From NCBI GenBank assembly GCA_023460715.1, contig JAEWPH010000187.1:1-14199 (forward strand): DNA of 14,199 nt. Reading direction: 5' to 3'. The stretch comes from Pseudomonadota bacterium (GTDB lineage: Bacteria > Pseudomonadota > Gammaproteobacteria > Burkholderiales > Burkholderiaceae_C). Positions 1-5,208 of this stretch are shown one piece after another. Positions within the stretch are counted from its first letter, which is position 1; each line of letters begins with the position of its first letter. Made by a program: the position numbers and the translations under genes. The notes under the pieces are model-generated. The model was given only the letters and a program-made list of their open reading frames with translations, did not search any database and was not told the DNA's origin.

Positions 1-68
1 TCGCCCACCCGGGCCACTGGCGCTTTGCCGCGCGCGACCCGCCGGCGCACCGGGCGGCCCTCGGCTGA
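1..68 (+). CDS. 3' end of an unidentified gene
   Basis: One forward frame is open from the window edge to a TGA at 66-68 and reads about 21 residues ending HRAALG. The other forward frames give arginine/proline-rich translations typical of shadow frames in high-GC DNA, and a strong hairpin follows the stop by 21 bases, so this looks like the true C-terminus of an upstream gene. Too little is present to name a product, and the frame choice is itself an inference. Confidence 0.35.
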   Translation, partial: AHPGHWRFAARDPPAHRAALG

Positions 69-89
69 ATGGGGCGGACCCGGCGCGGC

Positions 90-116
90 GACGTGGCGTT
101 CATTGAACGCCGCGTC
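90..116 (+). terminator. Hairpin after the upstream gene, possible terminator
   Basis: GACGTGGCGTTC (90-101) pairs with GAACGCCGCGTC (105-116) around a three-base ATT loop. Eleven pairs are Watson-Crick and one is G-U in RNA. It lies 21 bases after the stop at 66-68. No T-run follows, so it would be a weak intrinsic terminator at best; it could instead be an mRNA 3'-end stabiliser or a protein site. Confidence 0.4.
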
Positions 117-294
117 CCCGTGACGCAGCGCACGGTGCGGTAGACGCACCCCTGCCCGGAACACGGGTCCCCATACTGCCTCGCCAGGCCGGCGCCGCCC
201 TGCCCCGCGTTCCCTGTGCGGCCTCGCAACCTCTGCGCCCGTCCGTCCGTCCGTTCCCGAGCCGGGCCGGACCCGCGCTGCGCCGTCCAGGGCC
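117..294. other. Gene-free GC-rich spacer
   Basis: No plausible gene is seen here. The only visible structure is a short tetranucleotide tract, four tandem CCGT units at 239-254. I found no Fur-box-like AT-rich palindrome and no recognisable riboswitch core. It separates the upstream gene from the inverted-repeat element. Confidence 0.5.
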
Positions 295-568
295 TTAGAG
301 CCTGTTCACGATCTCACAGGGGATCGCGTTGAAGCGCAATCGGGATGAGTGGATGCTGCGGATGCGCCGCATGGGCTCGTGCCCATGCAAGCAGCCGGGG
401 CCTCCAATCGCCCGATTTCGCTCCAACCCTTCGGGCAGTGGCCTTTGCGGGCGGTCTGCGGCGTTGCGGCGCTGGTGGATAGCCGAGCTATCCACGGCGC
501 ACCGCGCCTTGCACCCCATCCCGCAAAGGCCGCTGCGCGACCCCAGGAAGATCGTCAACAGGCTCTTA
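295..568. mobile_element. MITE-like non-coding element with inverted ends and TTA duplication
   Basis: The ends are GAGCCTGTTCACGATCT (298-314) and AGATCGTCAACAGGCTC (549-565), inverted repeats matching at 16 of 17 positions. TTA immediately flanks both sides (295-297 and 566-568), as expected of a 3-bp target duplication. Inside are two hairpin domains. In the first, 328-344 pairs with 411-427 (15 of 17) and encloses a perfect stem 369-376/381-388. In the second, GGCCTTTGCGGG (440-451) pairs perfectly with 520-531 and encloses TGGATAGC (476-483) with GCTATCCA (487-494). There is no transposase gene, so it would need one in trans. The GAGCC ends and TNA-type duplication resemble the IS1031 branch of the IS5 family; that link is inference. 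Confidence 0.65.
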
Positions 569-701
569 GAACCCTCCTCTCGATCCAATTCGCCTGCAGG
601 CGGGCACTCCGGCGGCGGCACGCTGCCGGGGCGGCACGCCTGCGCTTGCCCTCACGGCACGGGGCGCTGCGGCGCCCCGGCCTTCCGTTCTTTTGCCCAC
701 C
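569..701. other. Leader region of the TonB receptor gene
   Basis: This 133-base spacer separates the MITE-like element from the receptor start. It is GC-rich with no clear -10 box, no Fur-box-like palindrome and no good ribosome binding site. Its notable structure is the hairpin at 660-679, listed separately. Confidence 0.4.
660..694 (+). terminator. Terminator-like hairpin just before the TonB receptor start
   Basis: CGGGGCGC (660-667) and GCGCCCCG (672-679) form a perfect 8-bp GC stem with a TGCG loop. A pyrimidine-rich stretch ending in TTCTTTT (688-694) follows. The structure ends 22 bases before the chosen ATG at 702, so it could attenuate transcription into the receptor gene or occlude ribosome entry. 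It could also just terminate read-through. The tract is not a pure T-run. Confidence 0.4.
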
Positions 702-2936
702 ATGATCCATCACCCTGACCGGGCCCGCGCCAGTGCGCGCCCTGCCCTTCCCCCCACCTTGCAGTCGCTCCTGCACCCCCTGGCGCTGGCGGCGGCCGCG
801 TTCTGCGCCGGCCCCGCCCTGGCGCAGGCGCAGGACGCCGCCCCGGCGGATGCGGCAGCCACCGCCACCGTCAACGCCCCCGCCGAGCCGACGGCCGAAA
901 TGGCCACCATCGACATCGTCGGCCGTACCGAGTCCGGCGCCTACCACGCGGCCGAGGCGGCCGGCGCCAAGTCCGATCTGCCGCAGCGCGAGCTGCCGCA
1001 GTCGGTGCGCATCGTCACGCGCCAGGCCATCGATGACCTGGGCGCCACCAAGCTCGACGAGGTGCTCGACTACGTGGGCGGGGTCTCGCGCCAGAACAAC
1101 TTCGGCGGGCTGTGGGACAACTTCGCCATCCGCGGCCTGCCGGGCAATGAGAACACCGGCACGGCCACGCTGCTCAACGGCTTTGCCTCCAGCCGCGGCT
1201 TCAACGCGCCGCGCGACCTGGCGAGCGTGGAGCGCATCGAATTCCTCAAGGGTCCGGCCGCCGCGCTCTACGGCAGCAGCGAACCCGGCGGCACGCTCAA
1301 CATCGTCTCCAAGCGCCCGCAGTGGAAGCGCGCCACCGCCGTGGAAGGCTATGCCGGCAGCCACGGCCTGCGCCGCGGCGCGCTGGACAGCACCGGCCCG
1401 CTGGGCGACCGCCTGGCCTACCGCCTGAACGTGGCGGTGGAAGACCGGGACAGCTTCCGCGACCACATCCAGGCCGAGCGGCGCGTGATTGCCCCGGCCT
1501 TCACCTGGAAGCTGGGCCGCGACTCGCTGCTGGAATACACCGGCGAGTTCCTGCGCCACGCCACGCCGCTGGACCGGGGCGTGGCCGCCGTCAACGGCCG
1601 CCTGGGCGCCGTCCCCACCAGCCGCTTCCTGGGCGAGCCCGCGGACGGCGACGTGACGGTGGACAACCAGACGCACCAGTGGGTGCTGAGCCATGAGTGG
1701 AACGCCGCCTGGCGCAGCCGGTTCGGACTGTCGTACCGCGAGACCTCCGTGGAAGGCTATTCCACCGAGGCCACCGCGCTGCGCGCCGACGGCCGCACGC
1801 TCACGCGCCAGCGGCGCTTTCGCGACTACACATCCAACGACGTGGCGCTGCAGGCCGAACTGCAGGGCACGCTGGCCACCGGCGCCGTCGAGCACGAACT
1901 GCTGCTGGGCGTGGAGTCCTTCCGCTTCCACATGGATTCGCTGATGCTGCGCGCCAACCCGACTGCCGCCGCGCCCTATGCCATCGACATCCTCGCGCCG
2001 GTCTACGGCCAGGCCCAGCCCGTGCCCCAGCCCAACACCGACACCCGCGAACGCCAGCGCGCCACGGCCTTCTACGTGCAGGACGCGATCAAGCTCGCGC
2101 CGCAGTGGCGCCTGCTGGCGGGCGTGCGCGTGGACCGCACCGACCAGTCGCTGGACAACCGGCGCACCGGCCGCACCGACCGCCAGAGCCCCACGGCCAC
2201 CTCGCCCCGGCTGGGCGTGAGCTGGCTGCCCACACCGCAGTGGACGGTGTATGCGAATGCCGGCCGCTCGTTCCGGCCCAACGCCGGATCGGATGCCGCG
2301 CAGCGCGCCTTCGACCCCGAGCGCGGGCGCGCGCTGGAGCTGGGCGCCAAGTGGGAGAGCGCCGACCAGCGCATGGGCGCCACAGCCGCCCTGTTCGACA
2401 TCCGCAAGCGCAACGTGCTCACGGCCGACCCTGCCAACAGCGGCTTCTCGGCCGCGGCCGGGAAGGTGCGCAGCCGGGGCGTGGAGCTGGACCTGGCCGG
2501 CCAGCTGTCGACGCGCTGGCGCCTGAACGCCAGCCTGGTGGTGAACGACGTGGAGATCGCGCGGGACAACACGCTGGAGGTCGGCGGCCGCCTGCTGAAC
2601 GTGCCGCGCGTGAACGGCAGCGTGCTGGCGATGTACGAGGACGCGCTGGCCGGCGGCCAGCGCTACGGCGTGGGTGCGGGCGCGACCTACATGGGCCGCC
2701 GCCTGGGCCAGGCCCGCACGCAGGCCGAGGCCAACGCCGGCACGCCCGCCTTCGATCTGCCGCCCTACACCACCGCCAAGCTGGTCGCCTACTGGCGGCT
2801 CACGCCCGCCGTGCGCCTGACGCTGGACGTGGACAACGTCTTCGACCGCAGCTACTACACCAGTTCGGTCAGCAGCCTGTGGGTGGCGCCCGGCAGCGGC
2901 CGGGCGGTGACGGTGGGGCTGCAGGCGCGGTTCTGA
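702..2936 (+). CDS. TonB-dependent siderophore receptor, outer membrane
   Basis: The 744-residue product is a TonB-gated outer-membrane receptor importing a ferric siderophore or similar iron chelate. A long signal sequence (basic N-terminus, hydrophobic ~22-40, AQA at 41-43) precedes a TonB-box-like ATIDIVGR near 69-75. A plug domain (~88-205) carries LPQSVRIVTRQ, the ASVERIEFLKGPAAALYGSSEPGG segment in its usual place and NIVSKRPQ. The rest is a beta-barrel ending in an aromatic residue (QARF), as expected for outer-membrane insertion. Siderophore specificity cannot be read. ATG at 702 was preferred over TTG at 693; neither has a good Shine-Dalgarno sequence. No FecI/FecR regulator pair or Fur-box-like site is visible. 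It converges on the hemoglobin gene. Confidence 0.92.
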   Translation: MIHHPDRARASARPALPPTLQSLLHPLALAAAAFCAGPALAQAQDAAPADAAATATVNAPAEPTAEMATIDIVGRTESGAYHAAEAAGAKSDLPQRELPQSVRIVTRQAIDDLGATKLDEVLDYVGGVSRQNNFGGLWDNFAIRGLPGNENTGTATLLNGFASSRGFNAPRDLASVERIEFLKGPAAALYGSSEPGGTLNIVSKRPQWKRATAVEGYAGSHGLRRGALDSTGPLGDRLAYRLNVAVEDRDSFRDHIQAERRVIAPAFTWKLGRDSLLEYTGEFLRHATPLDRGVAAVNGRLGAVPTSRFLGEPADGDVTVDNQTHQWVLSHEWNAAWRSRFGLSYRETSVEGYSTEATALRADGRTLTRQRRFRDYTSNDVALQAELQGTLATGAVEHELLLGVESFRFHMDSLMLRANPTAAAPYAIDILAPVYGQAQPVPQPNTDTRERQRATAFYVQDAIKLAPQWRLLAGVRVDRTDQSLDNRRTGRTDRQSPTATSPRLGVSWLPTPQWTVYANAGRSFRPNAGSDAAQRAFDPERGRALELGAKWESADQRMGATAALFDIRKRNVLTADPANSGFSAAAGKVRSRGVELDLAGQLSTRWRLNASLVVNDVEIARDNTLEVGGRLLNVPRVNGSVLAMYEDALAGGQRYGVGAGATYMGRRLGQARTQAEANAGTPAFDLPPYTTAKLVAYWRLTPAVRLTLDVDNVFDRSYYTSSVSSLWVAPGSGRAVTVGLQARF

Positions 2937-2937
2937 A

Positions 2938-2976
2938 CGCAAGGGCAGGCGCGGCACGGCAGCACCGGCCCTTGCG
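2938..2976. terminator. Hairpin between convergent genes, possible bidirectional terminator
   Basis: CGCAAGGGC (2938-2946) pairs perfectly with GCCCTTGCG (2968-2976) across a 21-base loop. It fills the 48-base gap between the receptor stop (2934-2936) and the hemoglobin stop (2985-2987 on the minus strand), where a shared terminator is expected. T-runs are lacking on both sides, so termination strength is uncertain. Confidence 0.45.
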
Positions 2977-2984
2977 GCCGGCGC

Positions 2985-3407
2985 TCAGCCGCCACGATTG
3001 CGCATCCAGTCGGCTGTGCCCATGAAGCTCTCGGCCAGGCGCGTGCGCAGCGCCTCGGGCACGCCGGTCTCGCCCATGGCCTGGTCCATGCAGACCACCC
3101 ACTCGTCGCGCTCCTTGATGCCGATCGAGAACGGCAGGTGCCGCGCGCGCAGGCGCGGGTGGCCGAAGCGGCTCTGGTAGTGGTCCGGCCCGCCCAGCCA
3201 GCCGCACAGGAACCAGAAGAGCTTGTCGCGGGCCTCGTCCAGCGTGGAGCCGTGCGCGGCGCGCAGCGCGGCGTAGGCGGGCTCCAGGTCCATCAGGTCG
3301 TAGAAGCGGTCCACCAGGGCGCGCACGCGGGGTTCGCCGCCGATCCATTCGAACGGCGTGGCGGCGGCAGGGCTGGCGGAAGAGGGGCTGTCGTCGTCAA
3401 CGGGCAT
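2985..3407 (-). CDS. Group II truncated hemoglobin
   Basis: The 140-residue product is a 2-on-2 globin of the TrHbO class, a cytoplasmic heme protein. Family members bind O2 and are linked to oxygen or NO/peroxide chemistry; the physiological role here is unknown. Visible signatures are Tyr36 in FYDLMD (position B10), WLGGP at 70-74, GHPRLRARHLPF with proximal heme ligand His90 (F8), and Trp103 in ERDEWVVCM (G8), which marks group II. The ending ADWMRN is also typical. The first ~17 residues are a low-complexity Ser/Ala/Pro extension outside the globin fold. The ATG at 3405-3407 lacks a clear Shine-Dalgarno sequence. It is the last gene of the minus-strand set and converges with the receptor. 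A palindromic repeat lies just upstream (3435-3475). Confidence 0.93.
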   Translation of the reverse strand: MPVDDDSPSSASPAAATPFEWIGGEPRVRALVDRFYDLMDLEPAYAALRAAHGSTLDEARDKLFWFLCGWLGGPDHYQSRFGHPRLRARHLPFSIGIKERDEWVVCMDQAMGETGVPEALRTRLAESFMGTADWMRNRGG

Positions 3408-3434
3408 GGCGGTTCGGAAATTGGAATTAAATGT

Positions 3435-3475
3435 GCCTGCAGCGCTTATCCATCAAGCGCAAGCAGCTATCAAAA
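3435..3475. repeat. Small palindromic dispersed repeat, copy 1
   Basis: GCCTGC is followed by the stem GCGCTT (3442-3447) and AAGCGC (3455-3460) around a 7-base loop, then CAGCTAT. It matches the repeat at 5109-5158 at about 29 of the first 36 positions, with identical stem arms and most differences in the loop. The second hairpin seen in copy 2 is not preserved here. It occupies the spacer between the C13 protease gene and the hemoglobin gene. Similar GCGCTT..AAGCGC..AGCTATCAAAA spacers are, to my recollection, common in Comamonadaceae genomes. Confidence 0.6.
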
Positions 3476-3493
3476 GATGAGAAAACCATCGGA

Positions 3494-5038
3494 TCAGCGG
3501 ACCGGTGCCGCGTCCAGCCGGGCGGCCATCGCATCCAGCACGGGCGCGATGGCAGGGCCTACGCGGATCTGCGGGTTGGAGAAGCCGTCGTCCTTGCCGG
3601 CGTCGATCTCGCGCTGGCGGATCAGCGGCACGGCGCGGGCGAAGGCCTGGGTGAACGAGTGCGTCTGGCGCAGCTGCTCGTCGAACACCGCGCGGCCGAA
3701 GAAGGTCAGCTCCGACAGGCGGCCGCAGCCGTACGAGGTGTGCGTGGCGTCCGCCGCCGTCATCACCAGCGTGGCCTCGGTGGCCAGCGGCTCGATCCAG
3801 CCGCCCGAATAGCAGGCCGACACGGCGACCACACGGTGGCGGATGCCGGCCTGGTCGAGCAGCCGGCGCAGCAGTTCGGGAGTGACGGGCTCCACCTCCA
3901 GCGGCCAGTGGTCGGCGGCCAGCCGGTGGTCCTGCCCGCCGTGCGAGGTGAGGTAGACCACCAGCACGTCGTGCGCGCGGTCCATGCGGGCGCCCAGGGC
4001 GGCCACGGCGCGCTCCAGGTTGCGCGGTGTGGCCCAGACGTGCGTGGCCGCGGTGTCGGCATGGTTGAGCAGCTGGAGCACGCGCCCGCGCGCGCCGAAA
4101 CGCTCTTCCAGCAGCTCGCGCACCATCGTGCTTTCGCGGCGGAACACGTTCTCGCCGGCGAAGGGGGCGAACACCAGGCCGTACACATCCACCACGCCAT
4201 CGCGCTGCGGCACCAGGGCCTGCACCTGCCGCTCCCACAGCGCCTGCTGCGCCTCGAAGACCTCTTGCGACAGGCGCAGCGGCTCGGGCTCGGGGGCAGT
4301 GTCTGCATCGGGCTCGGCGTCGCCTTCGGCCCGCACCGGGGCCTCCGGCGCCGCCTCGGTCCAGGACGGGCCGGGGTAGGTCCACAGTCCGGCGCCCGTC
4401 AGCAGCACGGTCGCCAGCGTGAACAGGGCCAGCCGCGTGCGGGTGACGAAGAACGCCGCGCTCATGCGCAGCACGGCCACCAGGCCCAGCAGCACCAGGG
4501 CGAGCATGGCGCCGTCCAGCGCGCTCGGCCCCGGCCAGGCACCGGGATAGCATACGGCCCACACCTGCAGCGCGCTCGACAGCAACAGCACCGGCAGCGG
4601 CGCCCACGAGGAGAGCGCGAACCAGGCCGCCAGGCGCCCGCCGCCACCGGCCGGCCCCGTGCCGCGCGGCAGGGCGCACCAGGCGCACCACAGCAAAGCC
4701 AGGCTGATCCACCAAGGCGCCAGCCAGGCGGCGGGCTCGAATTGCGCGGGCCCGGGCACGGTGAAGCGTTCGGCCGCCAACAGCGCCGCGGCCGGCAGCG
4801 CCACCAGCACCAGCAGCTGCCACGGGCCGGGAGCCGCATCGCCCGTGCGGGGGCGCAGGAAGGCTGCGCCCCGCAGGCCTTCCACCATCCAGCGCCACAG
4901 CGGCAGCCGGGTCGCGGGCTGCGGACCGGAAGAACCGGAGGGTCCGGGTGCGGCGGGCGGCACGGGCGGGGCCGGCGGCGTGCCGGCGTGGGCGGGGGGC
5001 AGGCCGGAGGCCGGGGAATCAAACATGGCGGGAATCAT
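3494..5038 (-). CDS. Membrane-anchored peptidase C13 (legumain-like) family protein
   Basis: As called from ATG 5038, the protein has 514 residues. A Pro/Ala/Gly-rich N-terminus (~1-45) leads to about five hydrophobic segments (near 72-90, 104-123, 137-163, 175-198 and 203-220), then an acidic Pro/Glu linker (~225-255) and a C-terminal caspase-fold domain. That domain has the C13 catalytic pair: His366 in LTSHGGQDH after hydrophobic strand VLVVYL, and Cys409 in VVAVSACYSGGW, followed by TLVMTAADATHTSYGCG. The fold and catalytic residues point to a cysteine endopeptidase, probably Asn/Asp-directed; substrate and the side of the membrane it faces are unknown. The frame stays open to GTG 5128, adding 30 residues, but that start lies inside a repeat hairpin. 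ATG 5101 is another possibility; no candidate has a strong ribosome site. Confidence 0.85.
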   Translation of the reverse strand: MIPAMFDSPASGLPPAHAGTPPAPPVPPAAPGPSGSSGPQPATRLPLWRWMVEGLRGAAFLRPRTGDAAPGPWQLLVLVALPAAALLAAERFTVPGPAQFEPAAWLAPWWISLALLWCAWCALPRGTGPAGGGGRLAAWFALSSWAPLPVLLLSSALQVWAVCYPGAWPGPSALDGAMLALVLLGLVAVLRMSAAFFVTRTRLALFTLATVLLTGAGLWTYPGPSWTEAAPEAPVRAEGDAEPDADTAPEPEPLRLSQEVFEAQQALWERQVQALVPQRDGVVDVYGLVFAPFAGENVFRRESTMVRELLEERFGARGRVLQLLNHADTAATHVWATPRNLERAVAALGARMDRAHDVLVVYLTSHGGQDHRLAADHWPLEVEPVTPELLRRLLDQAGIRHRVVAVSACYSGGWIEPLATEATLVMTAADATHTSYGCGRLSELTFFGRAVFDEQLRQTHSFTQAFARAVPLIRQREIDAGKDDGFSNPQIRVGPAIAPVLDAMAARLDAAPVR

Positions 5039-5108
5039 GCCACCGCCCGGGGCTTGCGCTGCCCCCGCGGCACGGGAAGCGGCAGCGCCGGCGATCAGCA
5101 TAAAAATG

Positions 5109-5158
5109 GCCCGCAGCGCTTTCCACACAAGCGCAATCAGCTATTCAATCAATAGCAT
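5109..5158. repeat. Small palindromic dispersed repeat, copy 2
   Basis: GCCCGC is followed by stem GCGCTT (5116-5121) and AAGCGC (5129-5134), then CAGCTATT. A second hairpin, GCTATT (5140-5145) with AATAGC (5151-5156), has a 5-base loop. It has the same orientation as copy 1 and lies in the spacer upstream of the C13 protease gene. It overlaps the most upstream possible start of that gene, which argues against that start. Confidence 0.6.
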
Positions 5159-5179
5159 TCCGCGATACAGAGGAAGGGC

Positions 5180-5204
5180 GTGGGGCCCGCCGCACGCGCC
5201 CCAC
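5180..5204 (-). terminator. Hairpin directly after the permease stop codon, possible terminator
   Basis: GTGGGGC (5180-5186) pairs perfectly with GCCCCAC (5198-5204) around an 11-base loop. It starts 4 bases after the permease stop in the direction of transcription. The downstream minus-strand RNA is pyrimidine-rich (GCCCTTCCTCT) without a true T-run. It probably limits read-through from the permease gene into the C13 protease gene. Confidence 0.45.
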
Positions 5205-5208
5205 CGTC

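Noticed and set aside
239..254. Four tandem CCGT units as a phase-variation tract
   Set aside because: The tract is too short and more than 400 bases upstream of the receptor start, outside any coding frame or visible promoter.
569..701. Fur box or cobalamin riboswitch ahead of the TonB receptor
   Set aside because: I found no AT-rich GATAATGATAATCATTATC-like palindrome and no B12-box core in this very GC-rich leader.
555..2957. An 800-codon minus-strand frame opposite the TonB receptor
   Set aside because: The composition is low-complexity with no recognisable domain; the opposite strand encodes a complete receptor with signal, plug and barrel.
5039..5128. Longer N-terminus for the C13 protease from GTG 5128
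   Set aside because: The start codon would lie in the loop of a dispersed repeat hairpin, no ribosome site precedes it, and the added residues show no conserved feature. A start at ATG 5101 with a signal-like stretch cannot be fully excluded.
3431..5155. A 574-codon plus-strand frame opposite the C13 protease
   Set aside because: It is Gln/Arg/Gly/His-rich shadow sequence that begins and ends inside the two repeats; the minus strand carries the C13 catalytic motifs.
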